Assembly (NCBI GenBank): GCA_034638255.1
Contig: JAWPGT010000003.1
Location: 124,001 to 188,000 of the forward strand
DNA length: 64,000 nt
Source of the DNA: Coprinus comatus
Taxonomy: Eukaryota; Basidiomycota; Agaricomycetes; Agaricales; Agaricaceae
Reading direction: 5' to 3'
Made by a program: the position numbers and the translations under genes. Below the pieces are notes generated by a model. It saw nothing but the letters and a program-made list of their open reading frames with translations. It was not told where the DNA came from and did not search any database. How positions within the stretch are numbered: position 1 is the stretch's first letter; every line of letters begins with the position of its first letter. Below, in pieces: positions 1-12,362 of the stretch.

Positions 1-1635
1 CGCTTGAAGATATGTGATTTTGGGACAGGGAAGCTATTGGAGACAGGAGGTATAAAAACATGTCTTTGAATTAGGAGATATGCTCATAACATCATAGTGG
101 ATAGGGCCCAAACGTGGGTAGGGACAGCCCAATACATAGCACCAGAGCTTTTGGAAGCCAAGGAAACGAGTAAAAGGTGTGTTCCTTGGTGCCAGTCGAC
201 TTTCAACACTCACGCCAATCCTCAAGCTCTGACTTTTGGGCTCTTGGATGCATCATTTATCAATTTATTGCTGGACGTTTTGCCTTCCAAGGTCTCTCTG
301 ACTTCTTGACATGGCAGAAGATCAAGAAACTTGAATACAGCTTTCCGGATGGCTTCGATGATGAAGCCAAGGATCTTATACAAAAACTGTTGGTATGTAA
401 TTGAAATATTGAAATCACCCCATACGCCAACAACCCACTGTCAGGTACGAGAGCCTACCGAACGCCTCGGCGTTGGAAGCCCAGGAAGCAATAATGATAT
501 GAATGCACTTAAGAGCCATCCATTTTTCAAGGCTATTGATTGGGCGAAACTCTGGTCAGATCCTGCGCCGCCGCTGGAAGCTGGTATATTCAAGAAGGAG
601 CACCCCTTACCCCCGAGTACTGATCAGATATGGGATGACATAGAGGCTGCATGGGATGACATCATGGCTGAGGACGAGATGGCTTGGGCATCAGATGCCG
701 AAGGACCCGATTTTTTATTGCATACCAACCATGTGCCGGATGTTTCTGCGCGTGGGGGTGTAATAGTCACACCTTCTGGGTTTCAAGTACGGAGAGGGAC
801 CAATTCAACAATTCAAAATGTACAAGACATTAAACGACAACTGGTGAAGGAGAAGACTGGAAAGGAGAGTCCATCCGCAATTGATGATTCACCCACAACG
901 GGATCCGGAACTAGCTCATCGGAGGGGAGCGCAAACGGAAACGTTATCATCACTCCAGCCACCCCACCCATCTTAGTATCTTCTGGGACAGCCTCCCAAA
1001 CATCAATTTCAGCTGTGCCCCAAGACGAGGACACTCGAGGACGGAGTGACATGGTGTCCCCTAAGCAAGGTCACGGACCTACCAACAATATTGACTTGTA
1101 TGTTGATCTTTGTTAAGAGTGAAAACGCTCAAACTCACTATAGTTCAGCGCAAAAATCCTCAAATTATCTGATGAAGAGAGTGTCCTCTTCAATTCTCCT
1201 GTAGAAGAACGTTCGATAAGACGACGTGCGAGCAAGCTCATTCCACTTGTCACGCACAACAGAGTCAAAACACGCCAGTTATTGCTAACAAGCAAACGGT
1301 TATTATGTTTGAAGCAGCGACATAAACCGGACAATGTATCCATTAAATTCGAGCTGAACCTCAAAGCTTCGCCAAAATTAAAAGAGAAGGATAAAGAGAA
1401 GGAATCGCGGGGATGTATATCTTCAGTGCAGCGCAAGACAGAAAAAGAATTCGTAGTATTGACAGTGAGTGATCAAAATGGTAGTTGTTGGCTGACTCTG
1501 AACTTGTCATTGCAGACAACGAAATCTTATATATTTGCGACGCAAACTACGGAGCTTACTGATACATGGGTGAAGGCAATCAATGAGGCTTTGGCTTCTC
1601 CAGAACACAAACAAATACCTCAAACACGGACTTGA
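1..1635 (+). CDS. 3-phosphoinositide-dependent protein kinase 1 (PDK1/Pkh-type), 3' part; 5' end outside window
   Basis: The window opens inside the kinase domain: the first exon (1-49) reads RLKICDFGTGKLLETG and contains the DFG magnesium-binding motif. A spliced exon from base 98 continues with the activation loop TWVGTAQYIAPELL, which holds the APE motif, then DFWALGCIIYQF and the subdomain XI arginine region REPTERLGVG. A low-complexity Ser/Thr linker follows. After an intron near 1100, a PH-like domain (SVLFNSPVEERS, then RQLLLTSKRLLCLK, ending TDTWVKAINEAL) completes the protein. Kinase followed by a C-terminal PH domain is the PDK1/Pkh architecture; these enzymes phosphorylate the activation loop of AGC kinases in lipid-dependent membrane signalling. 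The junction just before the PH domain is uncertain: GTATGT and GTTGAT donors are both possible. The start codon and N-lobe lie outside the window. Confidence 0.9.
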
Positions 1636-1918
1636 TATTTTCATGGGGCGATACCTACTCTATAATTCTGATGCATAGCCGGGGCTTTTTCTTTCATGTG
1701 ATATCTCTTCGGTGATTCCTTGTGCCACATTGGTAGCTTTATATCTTTATTTTTTCTTGGGGTTTATTGTTGCTTCGAATGTTAAACGTTTCTAGTTGTA
1801 CTTACAGTTTCCAATGATTACATTGGCCAACTCAACTTATTTAATAACTTAAGACCTCATTTCCGCGTAGATAGATTATGTATATATTGGACCATAGATC
1901 GTTGTAAATACAGTGCAT

Positions 1919-3101
1919 TTAACCGGGAGGGAGAAGACTGGCATCGACGGCCGCTGCTTGCTCCAGAATCTCCTCATCTTCTGCTGTTGCAATTGGTGTT
2001 CTTGGCATTGCCATCAACCCTAAACCCACTAATGAGAACTATGAACCAAAGGAAGGGCTGAGAGAATACGCACCTGTACGAGCAGATTCCAGAATTCCAA
2101 AGGGCTTAACCAAGCTCAAGAAAGCTTCTACCCTCGGTGTTTTAGCGGTCAATTCCACGATAACGCTATTCTCAGCGACATCCACAACCTTGGCTCCAAA
2201 TTGCTTAGCAAGTACAGTGATCGAATGCAAGTGTTCATGTTTTAGGCGTAGAGCTTGTGAAGGTGTGATAGGAGGCAAATGAGACTCTACATATTGTTCT
2301 GTGGCGCCACGCTCAAAGTTCTCCGCAAGAACGGCTTCGCGCTCCAATTTGCTCGCTTCCGCTACACGTGGGTCATGCGAAGGACCACCGACGAGTTGTT
2401 CCTCGAGATATTCTGGTCCAAGGATAGAAACTTTTACCAGAAGCAACTCACGCGAGATTACTTTTGTTTCAGTGTAATCGAGAACGGCCCATACGGGTAC
2501 CTAAAAATAGAACGATCGCATTGTCAGAAAAGTGAACAAGCATAACAGAAAAAAACACAAAACATACGAGATCCTCAAGTTGTCTTCTTGCTTGCTCAAC
2601 AACACCGTCCTGGCCACTGAGTACGATACACATGCGACTGAGATCGCGAATTTCGGTTCGGCATACGACAAGGGAATCAATGTTAAAGCCTCTGCCTGCA
2701 AGGATACCTGAGACGCGTGAAAGGACACCAGGTTCGTTCTGAACCAAGCAATTGAGGGTGTGTCTATTTTGATAAAATGAATGAGGAATAAAAATTTGAT
2801 TAGCGACATGAGCTTACTTCTTGAATGGCTGGAGGCTTGGAGGAGGGGTATTGTAGAGGATGTTGGTGACCGCTTCCTCTGCAGTACGAGAACGAGGGAG
2901 GTCTGTGGCAGGTAAGGGAGGAGGGCGAATCCTGTGAGAGCGTTTGTAGTCGAGAGCAGAGGTGGAGTCATCTACGTTCTTAGGGGGCTGGGGAAGTCTG
3001 ACCGAATCATTTTGTTGCAAGGAGCGGGCTGAGGCTGAGAATGTGCGTGCTGAGAGACTGCGGGCTACAGCGCGTGCATTTGCAGCGAGGATGTTGGCCA
3101 T
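1919..3101 (-). CDS. ILV6: Acetolactate synthase regulatory (small) subunit, mitochondrial
   Basis: The start is the ATG at 3101, in the strong context CCACCATGGC. The N-terminus (MANILAANARAVARSLSARTFSAS) is rich in Arg, Ala and Ser and lacks acids, as expected for a mitochondrial presequence. The following exons contain an ACT domain (QNEPGVLSRVSGILAGRGFNIDSLVV) and the conserved C-terminal half (SRELLLVKVSILGPEYLE, then HEHLHSITVLAKQFGAKVVDVAENSVIVELTAKTPRVEAFLSLVKPFGILESARTG). A short last exon ends in VDASLLPPG. The product should regulate the catalytic subunit and confer valine feedback control on branched-chain amino-acid synthesis in mitochondria. About three introns interrupt the gene. 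It converges with the PDK1 gene, leaving a spacer of about 280 bases. Confidence 0.93.
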
Positions 3102-3213
3102 GGTGGGGTTCAACCTGGCTGCTCAACTTATTCGAGTCACTCCAAATTTCAGAAGGAATTCTACTGATTATGTAAGCTGCTATAATGCTCATCCTTGCCC
3201 CGCTTCCTATTGC

Positions 3214-6200
3214 TCAGTTCCCTTGTGCCTGCTGTAGCACCGTTCGAGCAAGTTTAACATATTCGACCGCTTGGCTTGTATCCTCCCCTTCACTTTCCGC
3301 AACGTTCTCCCAGTGCGATAGTCCAGTCTCGATCAAAGTGAATGCCTCCATCTCCGAATGTTCGCCAACCCATCGGACATATTCGGCCTCCTGCCACCCA
3401 TGTAAAGTATGTGGAAGCGGTATGGGCGAACGGACTAGAATGTGATGTAACACAACTAATACGGGTAAATTCGCCGTATACTTGGTTGAAGCTAATTGGC
3501 TGTTCTCTAAGAATAGCAGAGGTCTGCAATGACAATCAGCAATTATGTTATGATAGTGAGATAAAGATGTACCTCATTGCACGAAGTGACTTGTAGTCGC
3601 TACCAATGGTAGACAGTCCTTCTGCATTCTGCTTCTGTGGACTATCAACCATAAATGCATTTAATGCAAATTCCACCTCCGTCATATCACTTGTCAATTG
3701 CAACTTGCCACTTTCACCGAGTGGTTTAACTATTGACGCATGTAAAAGGAACGTCTTAGTTACGAATTGTGCGATTGATGTAATCCTATTAATATATTAG
3801 CGACAATCCAACAAATTAAACACCGGGAAGTATTACCACGCCCTGCCCATTTCACCGACATTGTACCTGCTCAGAATTTCAGACTTGAAGAATGTCAACT
3901 TCTCCGTTAATTCCTTGGTATATAAACTTGACCGGCCCATTCCTGCCAAGGGGTCCACCGATCTTCCAAAGTCAATGCGATGTAAACCGGCTATGATCGC
4001 ACCCAAATCCCGGCGAATGGCCGCCAACAGGGGATCCAACAGACGCTCATACGATCGGTAAATATTCTGGAAGGCGGTAGACACGAACATTCCCAATCAG
4101 GCTTCAAACGGTTTAATAGCCATTTACTAACCTGCACACTTGGCCGTAGAATATCATAAACAGTCCCAGGGTATTCTTCTGAAAGGGACGATAAACGAGA
4201 CCAGGAGTGATAAAAGAAACTGGTCAACTGAGCGTTGCTGATCTGTTGTGGTGTTGCTGTTGCCTGAATAAACGAAAAGGCTGATCTATCCCTTGCAACC
4301 TATCATAACGCTGTAAATGGCTGATATCTATACTTAGATATTTCAGATCTCACTTACCAGATTTTCAGCACGAGACAACATCATATCGAGGCTTGATGCC
4401 ACAGCTTTAGCAACAGCTTTTACAAGTAGTGGATCAAACCGAGCGACATCTAGTTCATTCACCATTGTACGAGCTATATTTATGCCTTCTGCTGAACCAG
4501 GTGGGGAGCGCGCTCCCCCAGAAAAGGCTTGCCCCACTGCTTCATTTAATTTATTTGTGGACCTCGATAAGTATAGCACCTCGACACCGGATATTGAACG
4601 CAGGACCAATACAGTTTCGGGACTGTTAGACAAAGGCAAAATGAATATATCAGTCATCACTCGCATAACATTCCGAATTTTTACCTTTGGAACGTGTTGA
4701 TATAAACAGTGTCTGTATGCACAGCGATCTTTGCGAAAAACTCGTGGAACATGCGTAGGAGTTTTGTATACCCACTCCCCAGCGTGTTTTGCAGAAAACT
4801 TGACCCTAATGGAAATAAAACATGAGGACATCCAAACTCACACATCAATTCACAGAATTGGGTCTAACTTGCCTTTCAAGTTATCTCGTACATGCTTCTC
4901 AACTGATCGGCTTAGAGACGTCCAAAATGCCACACTCGGTTTGTTCTCCAATGACTATTAAGATCAATCTGTCAGTTAACAGATATCATAACAGATATCA
5001 TCACATGCATCCGTATAGAACGGAATAAATTATGACCTCTGAACTATATCTTACCTTCATGGCTTCGTCTAAGAATACTACTTGTGTGACTGTATCTTTC
5101 TTCATTTTCAGCACTTTCTCAAGGGTGTATACCTGTTGGAGATTTGGCATCAGGTGCACTGACGAGACATTTCCCGGTTACATAGAGTGCGCACCTTGAT
5201 ACAGCATTCTGTCATTTCTTGGAACATTGTCTCCAGTCGTGACCAAAGAGCAGTAGTATATTGTGGGAGTGTGGCGCTAGTTGGTTCCATCCTGACACGA
5301 GAACGATATGTGGCGGGGGAACTGTGTGGGTTTGGCGAGGCATTAGAATCTGTTCAAGTTAGGTTAATCTCAAACCCCTAAAAATAAACACGGACCAGCT
5401 AGAGCATCTTTAGATATCTTCGACAAGTCGAAAGCATATTGTATGCGCTCTTCAACCGCCTGAGAAAGATCTGATAACAATCCCTGAACGAGTACTGGAA
5501 GCACGCGGAGATTATAAGCCGTTTGTAGAGAGGATGCCAACATAGTTTGATTCTGAACCAGTCAACTTGGGATACAGTGTTTCAGGAATATTACTTACAA
5601 GATTTCTCAGCCCACTGATAACCATAGATTCCATCTCGTTCGTAATAGTTGTACGAGATTCTTGTATAAATGGCTCGAATGTTGACACAACATTGACCGA
5701 GCGCAATGAAATATCTTGAATTACGTCTTCTTGTGGATCGTTGTTGTCCATCTCATTAGTTAAATCTGGTTGAGTAGTATTATTATTGTCGGGAGTTCCA
5801 TCCAGAAGCGCAACTTGGACCTATCTCAGACTAAGCGCTTGAGTCACGGATCAGACACACCTAGCTCGGCAATGCTTAATGCTGCCTTTGCGATAGCACG
5901 CTCCCTCTCATCCTCGATTTCACCCGCCGTCGCAGAAATAGAAGTGCCTGCCTCGCCGTTCGATGGTTCAGTTCCGGATGTATTGTTCATCTCATTCATC
6001 TGAACTTGCAGTCGACGTGCGAGAATGACGAAACGCGAGGTACGTCGAAGAACATCCGAGGCTTGGTGCAATTTTTGTAGCCTTGATACATGAGTCTGTA
6101 GAGACTGGTATGGTACCTGTATCCTGACGCGAAGTCTGGAAACCAATCAGGTACACATGTACATGTACAAAGTCTGATTACACACTTTTCGGTGGATTGA

Positions 6201-6634
6201 TCCAAGTCGCGGAGTCCCTGGCGTACAGAGGACAACGATCCAGATATATTGTTGGCATTAGTTGCCTGTTGAAGGAGATCTTCATGGTGCACTGTCACCT
6301 AAGCTAGCGTGAGTTCTTGTAGTAGTGTTCAGGCATTGAAGGTACACGCACAAGAGTTTTGATTTGTTTTGATACATCGTCTATGCCAAAAGTTAGTTTT
6401 GAAATTGCAACAGATATATCCTCTTTTGCGATGGAATCCTGTGTTGCCGACTTGGTGAGGCTGGCGGAAGGCCTTGAGACAGACTTTGTATCTGAAGGTG
6501 GATATGGTTCCCCGGCCAAAATAGCATTTGCATACTCATTTGGATCAAAATCAACACTGGCGAATATAGAGTAATCTAGGAGAATCATGTATAAGAGGCT
6601 GTATTTGCACAACAGAAAACAGCGAACCAGTCAT
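3214..6634 (-). CDS. COG5: Conserved oligomeric Golgi complex subunit 5
   Basis: The first exon is only seven bases (ATGACTG). Splicing it over a GTTCGC intron gives MTDYSIFASVDFDPNEYANAILAGEPYPP, the typical COG5 beginning. Later exons carry GSLSSVRQGLRDLDQSTEKLRVRIQVPYQSLQTHVSRLQKLHQASDVLRRTSRF, a conserved helical segment, and FQNIYRSYERLLDPLLAAIRRDLGAIIAGLHRID further on. The C-terminus ends KLARTVLQQAQGN. More than ten introns break the gene, so internal junctions are approximate. COG5 is part of the lobe B tethering complex that returns vesicles within the Golgi and keeps glycosylation enzymes in place. The protein looks full length. Confidence 0.88.
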
Positions 6635-6899
6635 TACAAAAGTTGTCCAGGGGCGTGTGAGATGTGTGTTTGGTTGGGACCACGACCTGTGTGTGTGCAA
6701 TTAGCCTCGAGGCATCAGGCTGTCATTGTCTATAAATGAACGTACGTAAATATCTTTGAACAGCTTTCTTGTTGGGGTTACATGGAGCCCTCCACCGCTC
6801 TCTGATGTCACTTGAGCCTAGCTCTTAAGTGTTCCTTCCTTTTTCCGAAAGTTACCCCTGCCACACAGATATTATCTTGTAAAACATTTGCTTCTATTG

Positions 6900-8602
6900 A
6901 TGTCGTACAACTATTATCAACAAGCAGTCCCAGGATGGGGAACCAATCAGGTGTGTAATATCTTCATCAGACTCAGTATAAATATGACATGAAACTAGAT
7001 CCAGTTTGTACCTCCTCCACCACCAAGTTTCCACCCACAACCCTACTGTCAGTGACCTTTGCCACTCGTTATTCTTTTAATCAAAAAAGTATAACTATAT
7101 AACAGGGAGTGGTTCTGACTATTATCGTGCACACGCCGTGAGCCCCGACTTGTGAGCATCATGTCCCTTGTCCCACGCAAATCAATTCTGCATCAATCCC
7201 AGAGTGCTCAGGCACTTCAACCCCCACCTCCCAGCTCTTTATACAACTATGCAGTCGACAGTGCTCGCCGTTCTGGAAATATTGGCGTCGGTATTCATGA
7301 GGCCAGACATTGGCATCGTCGAATTTATGGAGGACCTGTACGTCTTTACTAGAGTTCAATAACAATACATTCTTACAATATGCTCCCCAGAGCGAAATCA
7401 ATACTTTAGGTCCTGCTGAACTGGGCCATGCAGCGGCTTATGAAGCGTACCGGACATGGATACATCACTCGGCCGTTCAAATACCTATAGGTGCCGATAT
7501 CGAGCATCAACGAGAAGCCCTCATTGGCATTGCAGTGGCTGAAGGTGTGTTAATCATAATCTGACCCCATGTTCCAAAATTGATAAAGCATCAGCCACAC
7601 GTTTACTCCAACTTAGTGGGCGTCCTCAAGATCCCTACCTGAGTTCAACTGCAACAGAAGCGGCGGCCCACACAGCTTCCCACCTCTTCTATCAGGTTCG
7701 ATTTCACATCTCATTACTTTGTTAGATATTCATATTATTCGCCACAGAGTCGAGGAGGTATGGACGAAAGTCGCTCCCCTACAGTGTCGTCGCCATACCA
7801 AGATCCATACGCTATAGATAATGAAGTAGCGTATCATTCTCACCCTCATTCTAGATCCGGATTTCGTTCTCGACACGCATCCTTCTCATCAACACCCAAC
7901 ACGATCCAAGTGCCACTCGCGAGCGGTTATGCCACCTCTTCACATTCTGACTATGCTGACCCAATACCTTATGAAACTGGCTATACAAGAAATAAGGCAC
8001 CAGTAACTGTGGCTAGTAATAGTGTCTCTCCCTATTCAGGAAGTAGCATGCCTGTAAACATACCTGGTCGTTCCTCCCCATATCCAGGGAGTATGGCTAT
8101 GACGATTCCTGGCCGCACATCCCCATACCCAGGTGGAATGTCCTATGGGACTGCACAGTCATACCCCGGAACATCTAGTATTCCCTATGGTGTCGCACAA
8201 TCATACCCTGGGACATCTGGTATGTTTGGGACCTCTCCAAGCTACGCAGGTACCTCGATGTCTGCAAGTGTCCCTATGGGCCAACCTGTAGTATACCCAG
8301 CTCAACAACAAGGACTGTACAACTCCACCGTTGCCCCGGTGGTCAAGACTCACAGAAGACACCGGAGTGCGTCATTTTCTTACCCCCAACATACGTACCC
8401 CCAACAGATTTATCCCGTCCAACCCACGATGACTCAAACCCATCATCCTGGTTATAATACTGGGGGTGTGGCTTATGGACTCCCCCAAGCCGGTTCAACC
8501 ACATATATCATCAAACGAGAACATAGTCATGGCCATGGTCATACACGTAGTCATAGTAGACATAAACATCGTCGCTCAAGGTCCCATTCTCGTCACCGCT
8601 GA
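6900..8602 (+). CDS. Uncharacterised protein with conserved N-terminal domain, Tyr/Pro/Gly repeats and a His/Arg/Ser tail
   Basis: The chosen start is MSYNYYQQAVPGWGTNQ at 6900. Spliced exons give a proline-rich segment (FVPPPPPSFHPQPYC), then a predicted helical domain containing RHFNPHLPALYTTMQSTVLAVLEILA, GPAELGHAAAYEAYRTW and REALIGIAVAEASATRLLQLSGRPQDPY. This domain resembles conserved hypothetical proteins of Agaricomycetes; I cannot give it a function. The last exon encodes repeats of the types IPGR[S/T]SPYPG and YGxAQSYPGTS, then a basic tail of alternating His, Ser and Arg (HSHGHGHTRSHSRHKHRRSR). The intron after FMEDL can use acceptors at ...CCCCAG or ...CCAGAG; the second keeps frame with the GTACGT donor. 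No signal peptide or membrane helix is visible. Confidence 0.72.
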
Positions 8603-9045
8603 ACTGCATTTATATCAGTTGTGCGGAGCTCATATTCCAAGAATATTTATCCCTCTCCACTATGCTTTTTTCTAATATGTAGTTATTCACCTGTTACGTG
8701 TGTACCATTCATCACGGATAATTAATTATCATGACATCATCATTATCATCATCAATGCATAAATTTAGTGTGCATGTAAAGTGGATCTCGGGCTTCAACG
8801 CATCAGCTTCAGTGAGATACTTGTCCAGGCTCGTCCTATACATGCTCAATAAAATTTACACATATGGAAAACTCGGCACGTTGAGGAAACCGTTGGTAAT
8901 TACGGTTGAAACGGTTGATCGGTTACAGTAGCGCACGATGGATGTAACAAGGATACTGATACCTAAAGTTTCACCCAGGATACCGTCGTTTCATCATACA
9001 TCGCCTGTATCCAAGTATCAAAGCTCCATACCAAAAAAAAAAGAC

Positions 9046-9053
9046 TATATAAG
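9046..9053 (+). promoter_or_regulatory. Candidate TATA box of the four-helix membrane protein gene
   Basis: TATATAAG lies about 216 bases upstream of the ATG at 9269. The intervening leader is CT-rich and would make a long 5' untranslated region if this box is used. Only the motif and its position support the call. Confidence 0.4.
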
Positions 9054-9268
9054 CCCCTTGGATTCCCTTTGATTATTTTTCTTTGAGATAGGCTGGTCCT
9101 CATCCCCTCACAACTTACAAAAACCCTCTCCTCAAAATCAAACACTCATCCTTGGAGCTGGTCTCTAGGGTCATTTCTTATAATTAATAACGACTTTAAC
9201 GGGCACGACATTAAACTTAGAACACGAATATTCATATCCTATCCCCCCCCAAAAAAAAGCACATAAAA

Positions 9269-10129
9269 ATGACAATGGATCAAAACGTTAGAAAGAAGTT
9301 CCGTACTTTCTGCTGCTGCATTCCAGTCCGAGCGGGTGTTATTGTAAGTAAAATCATATCATTCTTAGCATTCTCACTAATACAATGAACGCAAAAAAAA
9401 AAAAAAAAAAAAAAAGATCATCGCAATCCTCGGTATACTCGGTGGTGCTCTTTTAGCCACCATGGGTGGTATAGGCTTGACACGAACAGGTAAGTTACTA
9501 TTATTATTTTTTATCTCATCATACCAAAATGCTCACTCATACAAATGTTATTAGTTGTTACAGAAGCCAATCGTATAGCCAGTGGTACACAGGTAGCGGT
9601 GTATAGTATTCTTGCACTTGTCTCCGTCCTCGGGTAAGTATCATATTCAAGTTTTATTACGTCTCCCAATATCAAAGTATAGCTACTAAACACTACCTTC
9701 ATCAGACTTATCGGTGCGATTGGAAAAAAGAGGGGTCTTATTCAACTGTATTTCGTGATCCTTGTCGGACATTTGCTGTTTAGTTTCGTATTGGGGGTAT
9801 ATGGATTACATCGTATTTTTAAGGATTCGCCACAATACCTAGGTCAATGTCTAGGTGACTCCCAGGATGAATCAATTTTGAAGGTTTGTAAAGAAGGGGA
9901 TATGCTTGTGAAGGGATTGGCAGTCGGGTTCTCACTTGTTGCATGGTTGCTTGAGATCTGTGAGTTAATAGCTTTTTTTTTCTTTCAAATATCAGCCAGT
10001 CTATCCCTCCGTGTTCATATGCTAATCATCATTTTCGTAGGGGGATGTATGATTGTCTCTAGTTACTCGAAGCAGTTGGCCGAGGAGGCGGAAACGGAGA
10101 GTGTAGTGAAAGATGATTCGGCATGGTAG
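9269..10129 (+). CDS. Small four-transmembrane-helix protein (tetraspan-like), function unknown
   Basis: Splicing gives about 190 residues: a basic start with a triple cysteine (KKFRTFCCCIPVRAG), then four hydrophobic segments. These are roughly GVIIIAILGILGGALLATMG, VAVYSILALVSVLGLIGAIG, LYFVILVGHLLFSFVLGVYG and VKGLAVGFSLVAWLLEIWGCMI. Between helices 3 and 4 lies a loop of about 35 residues with two cysteines (LGQCLGDS and LKVCKEGD), which could form a disulphide as in tetraspanin-like proteins. The C-terminal tail is acidic and ends DDSAW. CCC next to the first helix is a plausible palmitoylation site (inference). Intron 1 (9344-9416) is odd in having a run of A directly before its acceptor. 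Similar small tetraspan proteins occur in Agaricomycetes without a known role. Confidence 0.75.
9393..9415 (+). repeat. Run of 23 adenines inside intron 1, touching the 3' splice site
   Basis: An uninterrupted A tract occupies 9393-9415 and is followed by the G of the acceptor AG at 9416. A branch-point-like CTCACTAAT lies just upstream. The usual pyrimidine stretch is absent. Such homopolymers vary in length between isolates and are error-prone in assembly. Confidence 0.9.
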
Positions 10130-10353
10130 TTGATTACTAGTATACAACCAGCTATTAAATCAATCAATCACAATTCAATCCAGATCAACACGCTGAATAT
10201 ATTTGGATATAACGTTTGAAATTAATCATGTTTCATCTGTTGTACAAAGAATCATTCCGTTTCGATATATGCGATGGTTAACTAGTTGAGTGTTTGAATT
10301 TGGCGCATTTGAACCTAAGCATAGCAGAGAACTTGGTATTCCTATTTTCCATG

Positions 10354-11752
10354 TCAATTTCTTGAACAAAAGGATGGTAGACTAGAACAACAAACCTTGA
10401 TCTTCTTCTCCTTGCCACCGTAAGGAATGTAAGCACCTGTAATGACATCGGATTTTGATCATACGAGTAATATTTGACAACTCACCATCAAGCTTCTCGC
10501 TGGTCTTTCCAGGATGCCAAACATCATTGTGGAGTGCCTTTACGATGTAAAGGGGGGTACCATCATTCTCATAACCACCCTCGACTGGGCGAGCTCCCAG
10601 TGAAGAAACGTGGAGCTGGTCTCTAGCTTCCACCCAACGAAGGCCCCTCATGTCTCCGATAAGAATCTCATACGTATCAAGCTATTATAACAACTGAGTC
10701 TCGTCTGCTATTCAATAAACGGCAGTAACGTACGTGAATTTCGTCGTTCTTGTAGCCAATGACTGCGCCCTTCTTAAAGGCGTTTGAAGCCTTGCCAACC
10801 TCTGTGCAAAAAGCATTAAATCTGACGAGTTTTTCATAGGCTTGCAGTTACTCACGAACGCCTCCCTGAAGTAGACATCAGAGATGAATGATATATTGAG
10901 ATATCGATGGATTAAACAGCTTACACCCTGATATGCACGACAAATGTACAAAGTCCAATCATGTTCTTTGCCAACAACAACTGCATCCTGAGGAATGTTC
11001 TTTCCATGGTTGAGGATCCAGGTCGCTGGTCCTCTGGGACCACTCTGCTGGAAGATCGCAGTGTTGGCTTTGGCAGTGGCCAACCACTCATCCTCCGACT
11101 TGGACTGTCAAACTATTTTAATAATTAAATCAAATGAATAAGAATTTGGAACTTGCGTCCTTGTGGTGTTTGTAAGCAAGTAAACCACCTCCAAGAAGGC
11201 CGGCTGCGGCAGCGATACCTCCACCGATCTGCATAGTCATGGGCATCAACTACCGCACTTACAAAAAATGAAGGGCACATACCAAAACGTTTTCCTTTCC
11301 ATCATACCAATGCTTCTTCTCATCTGATACATTGCTGGCACCTGAAGAGGGTTGAGGGTAACCTATAGGGTATGAGCAAGATGTAAATGGTGGAGGAATT
11401 CAAGGATATACCATGTTCCTGCTTTCCGGCATCATAGGAAGGTGGCTGTTGTGGTTGCTGCCAATGCTGCTGGACCTGGGGCTGTGGAATTTGCTGTTCC
11501 TCATCTTGGCAACGACCCCATAGGGCAGGTGTCGCTGAGGGAGTCCAATCACCCTGTAATCAAGTTAGTGGGAACGTTCCGTATGAGAGTAAGTCATATT
11601 TTACTTGGGAGGTGTGGGGTTGGATAATTTTGTACGTGTGTCCTTCAAAGTGTGGGCTGGACAATCCACTACAAAGATGATACAAAAATACCGTTATATC
11701 GGACTTTATCGCCGTGTCCGTAAGAGGTTCCGGGTTCCCAAAGTGCAGTCAT
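10354..11752 (-). CDS. Chitin-binding-like (CBM5/12-type) domain fused to a glycine-rich hydrophobic segment and DM9 (DUF3421) repeats
   Basis: The start is the ATG at 11752. Exons joined through short introns give MTALWEPGTSYGHGDKVRYNG then HTYKIIQPHTSQGDWTPSATPALWGR. This has the W-x-Y-x-x-G-D-x-V and HTSQxDWTPxxxPALW pattern of CBM5/12 domains. A Gln/Pro-rich linker follows, then a small hydrophobic glycine-zipper stretch (IGGGIAAAAGLLGGGLLAYKHHK), which could be a membrane helix. The C-terminal half has two DM9-type repeats: ILNHGKNIPQDAVVVGKEHDWTLYICRAYQGG with KASNAFKKGAVIGYKNDE, and ARPVEGGYENDGTPLYIVKALHNDVWHPGKTSEKLDGAYIPYGGKE. DM9 proteins in animals are often carbohydrate-binding lectins. 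There is no N-terminal signal peptide, so the location is unclear. Confidence 0.8.
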
Positions 11753-12362
11753 AGTGAAGGTAGTAGTAATTCAAGTTTCTGAGGGGTAGATGGCAAGCAG
11801 CAGAGCTGCTTTTATGCCTGAAAGTTATCAGATCCTTCCCGGAATGGACAGTAATAAACTATTCGTGGAGTAGAAGGGCCCGGGGGAGAATTCTTATCCG
11901 GCGATCTATTAAATCGGAAGTGATTATCTGCACAGCTGGTGTACGACAACTCGGGTGTTCTAGGCTTTCGTAGTGCAAGTCGAGGGCAAAGTGAATACCA
12001 AAGACATGTCTTATCGATTGTACAGGAATGATTCTTGCTCAAAGAAGACCAGAACTTCCGAGTAAGGGGTACATATCCGGACCTTGAAAAGTTGCCTTCT
12101 TCGAATTGCGGTGTATATGCCCCTGGATGAATATAAATATGATGATATACCGCCGAGTTATTTTGTGCAGCTAAAGTTATTGGAGTTTACACTTTTGGGA
12201 TGAGTAATGGAACGGATGCGGAGGAGTAAGTGGGGTGTGACTTTGTGACTTTGTGAGCTAAGTGACAAGGCCAACGACGTTCTGAGCGCTGAGCAGCACC
12301 GAGTCAACGTCTATTCTCTACCTTCCACTACTGCCAATACTTTGTCATATTATATTCTTACA

